64,000 nt of DNA from JAKAGZ01 sp963783855 (GTDB lineage Bacteria > Bacteroidota > Ignavibacteria > Ignavibacteriales > Ignavibacteriaceae). Shown here piece by piece: positions 1-9,423 of this stretch. How positions within the stretch are numbered: the first letter of the stretch is position 1; each line of letters starts with the position of its first letter. A program made the position numbers and the translations under genes. The notes beneath the pieces are model-generated. The model made no database searches and was not told the origin of the DNA. It saw nothing but the letters and a program-made list of their open reading frames with translations. The DNA is taken from NCBI GenBank assembly GCA_963783855.1, contig CAWAPE010000005.1:1-64000 (forward strand). Reading direction: 5' to 3'.

Positions 1-903
1 TAAAAGCGACAAAACCACCGACCCCACCAAAAAGAAAATAATAACACCCAGAGAAATCTCAGTTGGTATGTGGTAAAATTCGGAAATCAGCATTTTAATA
101 CCCACAAAGAAAAGAATCAAAGAAACTCCGTATTTCAGGTAGTGGAACATATCCACAAGCCCGCTTAGTGCGAAATAGAGTGAACGCAGTCCGAGCACTG
201 CAAAAATATTTGAAGTGATAATTATAAAAGGATCGCGGGTTATAGCTATTACAGCTGGAATTGAATCCACGGCAAATACAATGTCGGAAGATTCAATAAC
301 TAAAAGAGTTAGGAAAAGGGAGGTGGCAAAAAACTTTCCACCCTGCTTGACGAAGAATTTATCACCTTCAAATTTGTTAGTAATATTAAAAAATCTTTTT
401 ACGAATTTTATAAGTGGATTCTTTTCGTAATCGATCTTTTCATCACCGCCAAATGCCATTTTGTATGATGCGAAAATTAAAATTATTCCGAATAAATAAA
501 TTATCGGATGGAATAAATTTATCAGCCCTACACCGGCAAGTATAAAGGCGATCCTGAAAACTATCGCGCTTAGAATTCCCCATTTCAGCACATGAGGCTG
601 GCTTTTAGCAGGTACGTTCATCACGTTGAAAATCATAAGGAATACGAAAAGGTTATCAACGGAAAGAGAATATTCAATAAGGTAGCCAGTTGTAAATTCA
701 AGAGCTTTTACGTGGCCGTCTTTGAGGAAAAAATAAAGGCCTGCATTAAAAAGCAAAGCGGTGCATATCCACACACCGCTCCATATTAAACTTCGCTTAA
801 GTCCGATTTTTCCCGTTCTGTGATCGGTTACATAAAGATCGATAACTATAATTATCGCTGCAATTATTGCAAATATAACCCAGAACGTAAATTCACCAAA
901 CAA
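1..903 (-). CDS. TerC/Alx family integral membrane protein (3' end beyond window)
   Basis: Polytopic membrane protein of the TerC/Alx family, linked in other bacteria to manganese or other metal export and tellurium resistance. At least seven hydrophobic segments are visible. The acidic family motifs inside membrane segments are present: VIDLYVTDH near residue 22, EYSLSVDNLF near 80 and ESSDIVFAVDSIPA near 180. The reading frame is open to the window edge, so the C-terminus is missing. The start is a TTG at 903: an in-frame stop lies two codons upstream, and AGGA sits six bases before the TTG. About 301 codons are visible, close to the full family length. The substrate cannot be told from sequence. 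Confidence 0.9.
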   Translation of the reverse strand, partial: MFGEFTFWVIFAIIAAIIIVIDLYVTDHRTGKIGLKRSLIWSGVWICTALLFNAGLYFFLKDGHVKALEFTTGYLIEYSLSVDNLFVFLMIFNVMNVPAKSQPHVLKWGILSAIVFRIAFILAGVGLINLFHPIIYLFGIILIFASYKMAFGGDEKIDYEKNPLIKFVKRFFNITNKFEGDKFFVKQGGKFFATSLFLTLLVIESSDIVFAVDSIPAVIAITRDPFIIITSNIFAVLGLRSLYFALSGLVDMFHYLKYGVSLILFFVGIKMLISEFYHIPTEISLGVIIFFLVGSVVLSLL

Positions 904-917
904 ATATTATCCTGTAA

Positions 918-1463
918 TTATGGAAGCAAAATTCCTACTGAGAGAACTGTTGTCCACAAACCGTTCTTATCACCTTCGGCCGACTGAGTAACGTTAAATG
1001 AACGTACTATTTTACCGGACATCTTATAAATATTTTCTCGTTCGCTCCAATCAGTATCAGGATTAAAATCTACACCAAGTGTTGTTGCAAGCATAGTAGC
1101 CGCGAGATCTTCTGCGTATTCACCGGCTACTTTTTCAGTTTCGCCAAAAGGGTGATGTTCCGAAAGATAGCCGTATTGATTGTTGTCTGCAGGAAGTGCA
1201 ACACCTATTGACGCTGCGACAAGCCTGTTAGGTTCATTTGTAGAATTTCTTGCCATAACTGCAAAGGTAATCTGGCCGGGGCTCAGTTCTTTTAATCCTT
1301 CTTCCTTGCTTATTCTCTTACAATTTGTTGGAAATATACTGCTTACAGTCACCAGGTTACAGATTTCAATTCCAGCACTTCTAAGAGCAAGTTCAAAAGA
1401 AGTCAGGTATTCTTTGTGACGGCCTACCCCTTTGGTAAAAAATATTTTTGTTGGGACATACAA
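918..1463 (-). CDS. pdaD: Pyruvoyl-dependent arginine decarboxylase
   Basis: Converts arginine to agmatine, the first step of a polyamine route. It resembles the archaeal-type PvlArgDC family (181 aa, about 165 expected). The proenzyme self-cleaves between two serines to give a pyruvoyl group. The matching site here is TVSSIFP with Ser41-Ser42. The GPGQ-like region (ELSPGQITFAVMA) and the EHHPFG segment with its acidic neighbours are also family-typical. The start is a TTG at 1463, with AGGAG eight bases upstream. No agmatine-processing gene lies next to it. The gene follows tyrS in the same direction after about 20 bp, so the two are probably cotranscribed. Confidence 0.88.
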   Translation of the reverse strand: MYVPTKIFFTKGVGRHKEYLTSFELALRSAGIEICNLVTVSSIFPTNCKRISKEEGLKELSPGQITFAVMARNSTNEPNRLVAASIGVALPADNNQYGYLSEHHPFGETEKVAGEYAEDLAATMLATTLGVDFNPDTDWSERENIYKMSGKIVRSFNVTQSAEGDKNGLWTTVLSVGILLP

Positions 1464-1482
1464 ATTCTCATCTCCTTTTCTG

Positions 1483-2697
1483 CTACTTTATTTTAATAAA
1501 CTTTCGTTTTCCTACTTTTAGTATATGCTCTCCATCGAGAGCAATTGTTTTATTGATATCATCTATCTTATCACCGTTAATGCTTACGCCGCCCTGAGAA
1601 ACAAGTCTTTTTGCTTCGCCTTTGGAAGACGCAAATTTTACTTTAACAATAAGTTCAACAATTCCAATTTCTTTTTCACCAGCTTCAAAACTGAACTCCG
1701 GTATGTCGTCTGGAATTTCTTTCTTTATAAATATCCTGTCAAATTCTTCCTCAGCCTGATCAGCTGCTTCCTGGCTGTGGTACATTTTTACGAGAGCTTT
1801 TGCCAGCTCTCTTTTAATATTCCTTGGATTAGTTTCAGGATTCTCAAGGGTTTTTTTAATTTCCTGTAATTTGCTGTTCGGCACATCCGTTGCTAGTTCA
1901 AAGTAAGTATAAATTAAATCATCCGAAATGGAAAGTGCTTTCCCAAAAATATCTTTTGCAGGTTCAGTGATCCCAATATAATTATTATACGACTTACTCA
2001 TTTTTTCAACACCGTCAGTTCCTACGAGCAGCGGCATTGTAATTATTACCTGCGGGTCAATCTCAAATTCTCTCTGAATATCTCTTCCTACAAGCAGGTT
2101 GAATTTCTGATCTGTTCCTCCGAGTTCCACATCACTTTTAATAGCAACAGAATCCATAGCCTGGGCGAGGGGATAGAGAAACTCGTGAATGCTTATTGCT
2201 ACACCGGATTTAAATCTTTTAGTAAAATCGTCTCGTTCAATCATTCTTGCGACAGTGTATTTTGAAGATAATTTTATTACATCTTCAAAAGACATTTTGC
2301 TGAGCCATTCGGAATTATAAACTATTTTGGTTTTTTCTTTATCAAGAATCCTGGAAGCTTGTTCAAAATATGATTTACCATTTTCCCGTGCTTCTTCCAG
2401 TGTAAGGGCAGGGCGTGTTGCGTTTCTGCCCGTCGGATCGCCAATCATTCCTGTGAAATCACCGATTATTAAAATAGCCTGGTGTCCAAGTGATTGGAAT
2501 TGTGCTAATTTTCTTAATACTACCGAGTGTCCTATATGAAGATCGGGGCGGCTTGGATCGCAACCCAGTTTTATATTGAGCGGCTTGTTCTCTTTTATTG
2601 ATTTTTGAAGTTTTTGTACAAGTTCTTCTTCCTGAATAATTTCAGAAGCGCCTCTTTTAATGAGGTCCATCTGTTCATTAATTGGTGCAAATTTCAA
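1483..2697 (-). CDS. tyrS: Tyrosine-tRNA ligase
   Basis: Cytoplasmic class I aminoacyl-tRNA synthetase that charges tRNA-Tyr. The class I signatures are clear: HIGHS at residues 54-58 and KMSKS near residue 232. A Rossmann catalytic core fills roughly residues 35-320. The last 70 residues form an S4 RNA-binding domain (KFASSKGEAKRLVSQGGV). The length of 404 aa is normal for bacterial TyrRS. It lies between smpB and the arginine decarboxylase gene, all on the minus strand. No T-box or other leader is evident in the short upstream gap, which instead carries a small direct repeat. Confidence 0.97.
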   Translation of the reverse strand: MKFAPINEQMDLIKRGASEIIQEEELVQKLQKSIKENKPLNIKLGCDPSRPDLHIGHSVVLRKLAQFQSLGHQAILIIGDFTGMIGDPTGRNATRPALTLEEARENGKSYFEQASRILDKEKTKIVYNSEWLSKMSFEDVIKLSSKYTVARMIERDDFTKRFKSGVAISIHEFLYPLAQAMDSVAIKSDVELGGTDQKFNLLVGRDIQREFEIDPQVIITMPLLVGTDGVEKMSKSYNNYIGITEPAKDIFGKALSISDDLIYTYFELATDVPNSKLQEIKKTLENPETNPRNIKRELAKALVKMYHSQEAADQAEEEFDRIFIKKEIPDDIPEFSFEAGEKEIGIVELIVKVKFASSKGEAKRLVSQGGVSINGDKIDDINKTIALDGEHILKVGKRKFIKIK

Positions 2698-2810
2698 TTC
2701 ATATAATCCGTTTAAATTTCTGAAATGTTAAGGTGTAAAATATACTTTCTTTAAATAAAATGGGAATGTTTTAAAAATTAAGTTTCAGCAGAAATTGACT
2801 AAAATCCTCT

Positions 2811-2844
2811 AACTCAGAACACTGCACATTGAACTCCGAACACT
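2811..2844. repeat. Short direct repeat between tyrS and smpB
   Basis: Two copies of a 13-base unit, AACTCAGAACACT at 2811-2823 and AACTCCGAACACT at 2832-2844, differ at one base. They are separated by eight bases and run into the smpB stop codon. No function can be assigned. They may be the remnant of an interspersed repeat. Confidence 0.5.
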
Positions 2845-3295
2845 AATATTTAATCTTTCGTTCCTGGTCTCTCTGGAAATCCCTCTTCCTGATATCCTGA
2901 CGCTTATCGTAGACTTTTTTACCTTTTGCCAGAACAAGTTCCACCTTTACCTTTCCGTTTCTAAAATAAACCCGGTAGGGAATAAGTGTCAATCCTTTCT
3001 CTTTTACCTTGCCAATCAATTTCTTTATTTCTGATCTGTTTAATAACAGCTTTCTTGTACGCGTGGGCTCGTGGTTGTTAATGTTGCCCTGCTTATATGG
3101 ATTTATATGCATCCCAACCAGCCAGACTTCGTTTGCCTTCACCTGGGCGTAGCTATCAATAAGGCTCACTTTTCCTTCGCGACAGGATTTGACTTCTGTG
3201 CCCTGTAATACTATCCCGGCTTCAATAGTCTGTAGTATTGCATATTCGTGCCTAACCTTTCGGTTAATGGTTATATTTTTCTCTTCTTCTGCCAT
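2843..3295 (-). CDS. smpB: SsrA-binding protein SmpB
   Basis: Binds tmRNA and brings it to stalled ribosomes for trans-translation. The 150-aa length and the sequence fit the family: NRKVRHEYAILQTIEAGIVL at the N-terminus, GTEVKSCREGKVSL, the HEPTRTRKLLL core and a basic C-terminal tail (RQDIRKRDFQRDQERKIKY) that folds into the mRNA channel. The tmRNA gene itself (ssrA) was not recognised in this window. The stop codon is a TAG at 2843-2845, and tyrS follows 145 bp downstream on the same strand. Confidence 0.97.
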   Translation of the reverse strand: MAEEEKNITINRKVRHEYAILQTIEAGIVLQGTEVKSCREGKVSLIDSYAQVKANEVWLVGMHINPYKQGNINNHEPTRTRKLLLNRSEIKKLIGKVKEKGLTLIPYRVYFRNGKVKVELVLAKGKKVYDKRQDIRKRDFQRDQERKIKY

Positions 3296-3383
3296 ATCAT
3301 TAATAAAAATCAGGGCTAAAAGTTATTCCTATTAGCTCCTAAATGCAAGTTTATTATACCCCTTGTAAACAGTCCGGGCAATA

Positions 3384-3421
3384 AAAAAGCCGTCCCTCAA
3401 ATTTCAGAAGGACGGCTTTTT
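3384..3421 (-). terminator. Rho-independent terminator after the tricorn protease gene
   Basis: An inverted repeat pairs AAAAAGCCGTCC with GGACGGCTTTTT around a 14-base loop. The GC core is seven pairs and there are A/T runs on both sides, so it can work in either direction. It lies just past the stop codon of the minus-strand tricorn gene at 3435 and upstream of smpB. Confidence 0.9.
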
Positions 3422-3434
3422 ATATTACTTCAAC

Positions 3435-6400
3435 TTATCTTTTCTGATAAGGCGGTTGTTTGGGATTTGCAGGAGGATTAGTTTTTAATTCCTGCATAAC
3501 AACCTCAATTGCTTTCTGAAGTTGTGGATCAATACCTTTTACCATTTGAGCGGGATCATCCACTACCTTGATATCCGGATCAACACCATGTCCTTCGGCA
3601 AACCATGTCCCGTCCGGGTTGTATTGTCTGAATGTCGGAACAGTTATTCCACCCCCATCAATTAGTCCCGGAGCACCAGAAATACCAATTAATCCGCCCC
3701 AGGTTCTTTCTCCGATTAATTTTCCAAGACCTGATTTACGGAAGAAATCGGGGAACGCGTCTCCGCCTGAACCGCTCCAGCCGTTAATTAGCATTACTTT
3801 AGGGCCGAATACTGCGGACTGTGGCCATTGCCAGTTTACACCGTCTCTTACAGCAAAGAATGCGAGGGGTTTCCTGTTCAGCAATTCTATGAACCTGTCA
3901 GGAATTTGTCCACCGTTATTAAATCTCTCGTCTACTATAAGTCCCTTTTTGTCAATCTGGGCTGTGAACTGTCTTACAAGGTCCCTTTGCCCGTCCAGGC
4001 CTGTGCTCGGCACATAAATATATCCGATCTTTCCACCGGTTTCTTTTTCAACAGTTTCGCGGTTCGATTCAATCCACGCGAGATTTCTTAGAACCGTTTC
4101 ATTACTCATTGTCTCAACCACTACTTTTCTGGCACCATCCATTGTCGGTTTATTATTTACAGTAAGTTCGACTGTTTTACCGGCGAGGCCTTCGAAAGCG
4201 GTCCACGGATCTTTAGTAACATCCAGGGGTACACCATTTACCGCAAGTAAATAATCTCCCTCTTTAACATTAACGCCGGGCTCATCGAGAGGAGATTTGG
4301 TGTCAAGATCCCAGGGAGCTCCTTTAATAATTTTTTTGATCTTATATGCACCATCTGATAATTCATAGTTGACGCCTAAATAACCTACCGCTTTGCGGAG
4401 AGGCATTTCCAGGTCACCGCCTCCACGGTACGTATGTGAAGAGCTAAGTTCAGCTATCAATTCGCCTATAACATAATTTACATCGGATCTTGTGATACAG
4501 TTATCTATAAGTTTGCCGTAACGTTTACCCATTTCTTTCCAATCTACTCCGTGCATATTCGGATCGTAGAAGAAATCTCTTTCTAATCTCCAGACATCAG
4601 TAAATATCTGGTGCCATTCCTTTCGGGGATTAACTGTCATTTCCATTTGTGAGGTTGGCATTTTTTTGTCAAGCTTTTGCTTGGGGGCAATGCTGGTAAC
4701 AAAAAAACTACCGCCTTTTGAAATTAACATCTTTTTGCCATCGGCTGAAATGGTGAAGCCATTCACACCTTCAGCAATTGTTTGCTCTTCTCTTTTATCA
4801 AGGTCATAATAAACAATTGAATTACCTTTTTCACCTGAACCAGTATTAGGGGCTTTCATATAAATTATTTTTCCGGAAACCGAACTAAGTCCGTTATAGT
4901 TTCCTGCGGTCGGGGGTAATACAACTGCACGTCCGGCTATTCCGGCAAAATCAATTTTAAGATCTTTTGATTTTTCTTCTTTTTTATCCTTGGTGTCATC
5001 TTTTTTAGTATCCTTCTCTTTTCCCGAATCTTTGTCATTTTTCTTTTCATCTTTTTTTACTGCAACAGAATCATTCTTTGGTGCTAAAGGAGAGGGAACG
5101 TCATTGCGAAGTGAAATGGCAGCTAACTTTGTGCTGTTTGCATAAATAAACGTTCCCTGGATATCGCTGTAACTCGGAGTAAAATCGCGATTGGTCAGGA
5201 AGTATAAATATTTACCGTCAGGATCGAATGTCGGTTGCGCATCATTATAATATCCATCCGTAACCATGTGAACTTTATTTTCCTTTGTATCATAGATTGC
5301 AATGGCAGTATGAAGGTTCTCAAGATCCTTGCCGTATGCAAGCCATCTGCTGTCAGATGACCAGGAAGGAGTGAAATTTCGCAGTCCTCCTTCATATTTA
5401 TATTTCTCTTTATCTACCTTCGTAGTCTTATCGGTATCCATATTATATATATATATTGTCATCGCCTTGTCGATGAAAGCAATCTTTTTGCTATCGGGCG
5501 ACCAGTAAATCTGGTAACGGTAGCCCGGTCCGTAGGATGTAAGTTTCTTTTCAGTTGCAGGATTTTCCATATCGCGGAGAGTTAATTCATATTCGCCTGA
5601 TCTATCACTCCAGTATGCAATATATTTCCCGTCCGGTGACCATGTTGGATATCTTTCGGCTACACCTGAAGAATTTGTAATATCCAGTACCGGACCATTC
5701 TCAGCAGGAACAGAAAACAAATCGCCCCTTGCCTGAATTATAGCTCGGTTACCGTCTGGAGAAAGATTAAAGCTCTGAACCAGCTTTGAAACATTTTCCG
5801 AGCGGGGAAGCAGTGACATTTCGTCCGTTACTACTTCAACTTTAACTTCGTGAAATTTTTCCGTCTTTAAATCAAGAAGATATAAACTTCCACCTGCTTC
5901 AAAAACTATATCATCCGGACCGAGTGATGGGAAGTGTATATCAAAATCCTTAAAGTATGTAATTTGTTTTTTCTCTTTAGTAGAAGTGTTGTATGACCAG
6001 ATATTTGCTCTTTCTGCGGAACCCCCATCTGAAAGGTAGTAGATTTTACTACCGTGCCACATTGGAAATTCATCATTGTATTCATCATTTGTAATGTTAT
6101 CAGCAGTACCTTTGTCAAAATTGTAAATCCAGATATCAGTTGCCATTCCTCCCCTGTATCTTTTCCAGGTTCTGAAAGCTCTTGTTCTTGGTGTATATGC
6201 AATTGATTTTTCATCTGGTGAGATAGATGCAAACTCGCCGTATGGAAGTACTAATTTTTCAGGCATCCCACCTTCCGGAGTGGTTTTATAAAACTGATTG
6301 AATCTTTGTTTCCCGCTTTCCATGGATGAAGAATAAAGAAGGTGTTTCCCATCCGGGTACCAGCAAATCATTTTGTCGGCCATGCCGTGGTGAGTAATCC

Positions 6401-6707
6401 TTAAAGGCATTCCGCCTTTTGAAGGAATGACGTAAACATCCAGGTTACCGTCATAATTTCCGCTGAAACCGATTTGCGAACCATCGGGTGAATAGACCGG
6501 CAGAATTTCCTGTCCTTTCGGAGTAGTCAAACGATTTGCAACTCCGCCGTTTTTTGAAACAACCCAAAGGTCATCTCCATAAGAAAATACAATTTGTGTC
6601 TTTGAAACTGCCGGGTATTGCAACATCCGCGCATCTATTTGTGCATTTGCGTTTTGAACCAGCAGTACAGCGAAGACAAGAAAAAGAAAAACTGTGAATT
6701 TTTTCAT
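3435..6707 (-). CDS. Secreted tricorn protease homolog (S41 family)
   Basis: Large exported peptidase of 1090 aa. A signal peptide (residues 1-22, ending NANAQ) sends it to the periplasm, unlike the cytoplasmic archaeal tricorn core protease. Domains in order are: TolB-like PD40 propeller repeats with SPDGSQIGFSG-type motifs (about 30-540); a Lys/Asp/Glu-rich linker (about 545-590); a second propeller region (about 590-690); the tricorn C1 domain; a PDZ domain (GVNVKEGDYLLAVNGVPLD); and the S41 catalytic domain with the nucleophile serine in NGWSGSGGDAF. It probably trims oligopeptides in the cell envelope. It stands alone with its own terminator downstream. Confidence 0.95.
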   Translation of the reverse strand: MKKFTVFLFLVFAVLLVQNANAQIDARMLQYPAVSKTQIVFSYGDDLWVVSKNGGVANRLTTPKGQEILPVYSPDGSQIGFSGNYDGNLDVYVIPSKGGMPLRITHHGMADKMICWYPDGKHLLYSSSMESGKQRFNQFYKTTPEGGMPEKLVLPYGEFASISPDEKSIAYTPRTRAFRTWKRYRGGMATDIWIYNFDKGTADNITNDEYNDEFPMWHGSKIYYLSDGGSAERANIWSYNTSTKEKKQITYFKDFDIHFPSLGPDDIVFEAGGSLYLLDLKTEKFHEVKVEVVTDEMSLLPRSENVSKLVQSFNLSPDGNRAIIQARGDLFSVPAENGPVLDITNSSGVAERYPTWSPDGKYIAYWSDRSGEYELTLRDMENPATEKKLTSYGPGYRYQIYWSPDSKKIAFIDKAMTIYIYNMDTDKTTKVDKEKYKYEGGLRNFTPSWSSDSRWLAYGKDLENLHTAIAIYDTKENKVHMVTDGYYNDAQPTFDPDGKYLYFLTNRDFTPSYSDIQGTFIYANSTKLAAISLRNDVPSPLAPKNDSVAVKKDEKKNDKDSGKEKDTKKDDTKDKKEEKSKDLKIDFAGIAGRAVVLPPTAGNYNGLSSVSGKIIYMKAPNTGSGEKGNSIVYYDLDKREEQTIAEGVNGFTISADGKKMLISKGGSFFVTSIAPKQKLDKKMPTSQMEMTVNPRKEWHQIFTDVWRLERDFFYDPNMHGVDWKEMGKRYGKLIDNCITRSDVNYVIGELIAELSSSHTYRGGGDLEMPLRKAVGYLGVNYELSDGAYKIKKIIKGAPWDLDTKSPLDEPGVNVKEGDYLLAVNGVPLDVTKDPWTAFEGLAGKTVELTVNNKPTMDGARKVVVETMSNETVLRNLAWIESNRETVEKETGGKIGYIYVPSTGLDGQRDLVRQFTAQIDKKGLIVDERFNNGGQIPDRFIELLNRKPLAFFAVRDGVNWQWPQSAVFGPKVMLINGWSGSGGDAFPDFFRKSGLGKLIGERTWGGLIGISGAPGLIDGGGITVPTFRQYNPDGTWFAEGHGVDPDIKVVDDPAQMVKGIDPQLQKAIEVVMQELKTNPPANPKQPPYQKR

Positions 6708-7092
6708 TTTTAGCCTTTATCATTTGTGTGGAAATAAGTTTTATTTATTAAATGTGCAGGATTTGAAGTTTCAATATTAAAAACAATATATGGATAAAAG
6801 CTGTATTTCTAAATTAAAATATTTCTTTGGCTATATTTTTATGATAAATGGTTCTCAAGGGCTGATAATTGGATCTTGGATTGCTTCACAACTATAGGTA
6901 AAAAAATAGCCTTTTGCGGTACATCCCTGGTCTTATAAAAAGATTGGAATAGGTTTATTGGATAATGATGCTAAACTTGTTGAACTGGCATAGTAGTAAT
7001 AAAATAATACCGCAGGTTTTTCCTAAATATGGCGTCTAAGGTTATGAAAGCTTAATAATAAGCAATTTCATATTATAAATTAGGAGGCTCCT
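6708..7092. other. Divergent intergenic region, 385 bp, no gene seen
   Basis: AT-rich spacer between the divergent tricorn and Spy-like genes, expected to carry both promoters. No open frame of useful length and no recognisable RNA gene were found. The only structure noted is a small hairpin at 7050-7063 (GCTTA and TAAGC arms) shortly before the ribosome binding site of the plus-strand gene. Confidence 0.5.
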
Positions 7093-7494
7093 ATGTTAAC
7101 GAAAAAAATAATCCCCGTGGTTTTATGCGCGTTTTTGTTTGCAGGATTTTCATTCTCACAACAACGCCCTGAAAGAGCTCCTCAGCCCCCTCCACCTCCG
7201 CCACCCACAAAGGAAATGAAGCTGGAGCACCTAAGTAAAAAGCTCCAGTTAAACGATCAGCAGGTAGAGAAAGTTGAGAATATACTTAATAACTCTGAAG
7301 AGAAGCTTGAAAAAATCAGGGAGAAATACGGTGAAATCCATAAGGAAATGATGGAGCATATTAAACAGGTGATGGATGATGAAAATCAGGAGATTGAAAA
7401 AAATCTGGATGAAAACCAGAAAAAGCTTTTTGCCGAAATGAAAAAAGAAAGAATGATGCCTAAACCTCCGATGCCTCCACCGCCGGGCCGCTAA
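7093..7494 (+). CDS. Small secreted Spy/LTXXQ-like protein with proline-rich ends
   Basis: A 133-aa exported protein. A signal peptide (1-22, ending FSFSQ) is followed by a proline run (PPPPPPP near 33-39), then a helical, charged, coiled-coil-like region (about 40-120), then a second proline/methionine-rich tail. The helical part resembles periplasmic Spy/CpxP/LTXXQ proteins, which act as envelope chaperones or metal-stress factors, with LSKKLQLNDQQVEKVENIL in the position of the LTxxQ repeat. The homology is weak. A strong AGGAGG ribosome site precedes the ATG. A hairpin terminator follows. Confidence 0.7.
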   Translation: MLTKKIIPVVLCAFLFAGFSFSQQRPERAPQPPPPPPPTKEMKLEHLSKKLQLNDQQVEKVENILNNSEEKLEKIREKYGEIHKEMMEHIKQVMDDENQEIEKNLDENQKKLFAEMKKERMMPKPPMPPPPGR

Positions 7495-7513
7495 ATATCA
7501 ACTGATAATAAGT

Positions 7514-7540
7514 AATCCGGCTTTGGCCGGATTATTATAT
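7514..7540 (+). terminator. Hairpin terminator after the Spy-like gene
   Basis: Perfect 8-bp stem (AATCCGGC and GCCGGATT) with a TTTG loop at 7522-7525, followed by a weak AT-rich tail. It lies between two convergent genes and could serve both. Confidence 0.75.
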
Positions 7541-7561
7541 ATAGTTCAGGTTTTGTTATAA

Positions 7562-8419
7562 CTAGTTTCTGATAAATATTCCTAATCTGTAAACATTCGC
7601 CGAAAGAACATTCCTGGCCCAGGCACCAGCGTTTATTCCTGCAGTAATACCCCAGTTTTCCGTTACATTGTAAAACAATGTTGGTCCATAAGCTAAATAC
7701 TGCTGGTTATTTGAAAACAGTCCGCCTGCTCCGCCTGCCACGGTGTTATCGCCGTTTCGCAGAGGCTTTAGTCCCGTTACTCTAAAGATTAAAAGCAACT
7801 TCTTAAAAAAATTATATCCAGCTTCAACACTGAAATTTATTTCGTCTGTATAACCTTTATGCCTGAAATTATAGGCAGCTGAAGCACTAAAATAAACGGG
7901 AAGAGGATAAAATGAATGACCGAACTGTAAACTGAATTTCTGGTTTAATTCACCGTCTCCTGTTAGCAGCCCGTTCTTGTTGCTTGATTCTCCGAGAGGC
8001 AGGCCAAGTGAAAAACCTGCGCTTAAAACACTTCCTCCTCCTTCAGCCAACTTATACCTGATCCCGATATCTGAATCGGATATTCCGTTTTTTTCTGCAC
8101 CGGGAAAGTAAACAGTCCCGCTGGTTCCCTGTATTTTATTCAGTGTAAGCCTGTGGAAAAAAGGGAAGAATGTAACAATAGTCAAATCATCTGTTATTCC
8201 GTACTCTGCGTATAGACTAAGTGTAAAGTCGTTCAAAGTATTAATATTGACCAAGGTTCCGTTAATATCGTGGAATTTATTAGACCTCATATATTGAGAG
8301 CCTAACTGAATATAAAATTTCCCTTTTTTTTGCGTCCACCCGCCGGCAAATAATTCATTGCTTAGGCTGAAAAAGGAGAGCAAAATTAATAATGATGCTA
8401 AATTTCTTTTTATGTTCAT
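7562..8419 (-). CDS. Outer-membrane beta-barrel protein, MetA-pathway-like transporter family
   Basis: A 285-aa protein with a signal peptide (1-25, ending NELFAGG) and alternating hydrophobic strands typical of an outer-membrane barrel. It ends in a short aromatic strand (YRLGIFIRN). The pattern (FYIQLGSQYMRSN, LSLYAEYGITDDLTIVTFFP, DSDIGIRYKL, SAGFSLGLPLGE) resembles the family first described for phenol-degradation outer-membrane proteins and other putative transporters. No substrate can be inferred. It sits 32 bp downstream of a BIG2/DM13 lipoprotein gene on the same strand, so the two products may work together at the cell surface. Confidence 0.75.
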   Translation of the reverse strand: MNIKRNLASLLILLSFFSLSNELFAGGWTQKKGKFYIQLGSQYMRSNKFHDINGTLVNINTLNDFTLSLYAEYGITDDLTIVTFFPFFHRLTLNKIQGTSGTVYFPGAEKNGISDSDIGIRYKLAEGGGSVLSAGFSLGLPLGESSNKNGLLTGDGELNQKFSLQFGHSFYPLPVYFSASAAYNFRHKGYTDEINFSVEAGYNFFKKLLLIFRVTGLKPLRNGDNTVAGGAGGLFSNNQQYLAYGPTLFYNVTENWGITAGINAGAWARNVLSANVYRLGIFIRN

Positions 8420-8451
8420 AATTATCCCAAAAATTCTTGCTCCGGTTTAAT

Positions 8452-9381
8452 TTATTTCAATTCAGCCCAACCGAATGTAATATTAAATGGCACACAGTGT
8501 ATTAGTACCCAATCATAGCTGTCAATTTTTACAGACGACGGAATTTGGTATGTTTGTTTTCCAGACGTTGATTTAAGGGAACCGACTTCGTAACTGCCTA
8601 AAATTGACTGGTTTGTTGACAAATAAACCCTCACATCAGGTCCCCCTGATGATGCGAAAATAGAATTAAATTCCAATGTTAATGTTCCATCATTGTTTTC
8701 CCTGAGTGTTGCACCGCCTGATATTACATGGTCCTGAGAGGGATTTTTCACAAATGTACCTGTTCTTTCTTGCCCCCCTACAGTTATATTGTATGGTGAA
8801 CTGGAAATATTATCCACCGTTGCTGTTACAGACGCTGTACCTGCCGAAACTGCCTGAACCAAACCCGATGTGCTCACAGTTAACACGGCGATATCTGAAC
8901 TTTCCCAGTTAATGGAAATATTATTGAGCTTGTCACCTTTAAAATTAAATGCATCTGCGTTTAGCTGAACTATTTGTCCTGCTTGCAAGCTTGATGAACT
9001 TGCGCTGATTACTACCGAAGAAATAGCAGTTGAATCATTTACTACAGATACGAGCAGGGAATCATTTGTAAAGTATTCTGCTTCGGCGATTATATTTGCT
9101 TGTCCGGCACTAATTCCTTCTAAATAACCTGATTGTGAAACTACAGCTACGTTTTTATTACTGGAAGACCAGGTAATAGTGTTTCCGTTGATTTTTTCAC
9201 CGGAAGGAGAGAAGTATTCAACGGATAATTTTACTGAATCATTTACGAATACTGAATTTGATGAGGTGAGGCCTATCTTTATTTTACCCTTAACCAATTG
9301 GGGATCATTAATGAGATCAGCATCAATACACCCTATAAGTATGAGCGGGAGTGTCATCAGAAATATTTTTAGTGATCTCAT
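8452..9381 (-). CDS. Lipoprotein with BIG2 Ig-like repeats and a DM13 domain
   Basis: Surface or periplasmic lipoprotein of about 309 aa. I place the start at the ATG at 9381, which gives MRSLKIFLMTLPLILIGC with a clean lipobox. The upstream in-frame extension would add ten residues before it, and AGGGT precedes this ATG. Two BIG2-type Ig-like repeats follow (GEKINGNTITWSSSNKNVAV and GDKLNNISINWESSDIAVLT). The C-terminal 100 residues form a DM13 domain (HVISGGATLRENNDGTLTLE to WVLIHCVPFNITFGWAEL), which in animal proteins is proposed to take part in redox reactions through a conserved cysteine; one cysteine is present in IHC. The binding partner is unknown. Confidence 0.85.
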   Translation of the reverse strand: MRSLKIFLMTLPLILIGCIDADLINDPQLVKGKIKIGLTSSNSVFVNDSVKLSVEYFSPSGEKINGNTITWSSSNKNVAVVSQSGYLEGISAGQANIIAEAEYFTNDSLLVSVVNDSTAISSVVISASSSSLQAGQIVQLNADAFNFKGDKLNNISINWESSDIAVLTVSTSGLVQAVSAGTASVTATVDNISSSPYNITVGGQERTGTFVKNPSQDHVISGGATLRENNDGTLTLEFNSIFASSGGPDVRVYLSTNQSILGSYEVGSLKSTSGKQTYQIPSSVKIDSYDWVLIHCVPFNITFGWAELK

Positions 9382-9423
9382 ATTAGAACCCTGTTTTTTT
9401 GATATAAACAAATAACCTGAAAA

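Noticed and set aside
3568..4091. Plus-strand open frames opposite the tricorn protease gene
   Set aside because: They are shadows of a long minus-strand gene with a signal peptide and complete protease motifs.
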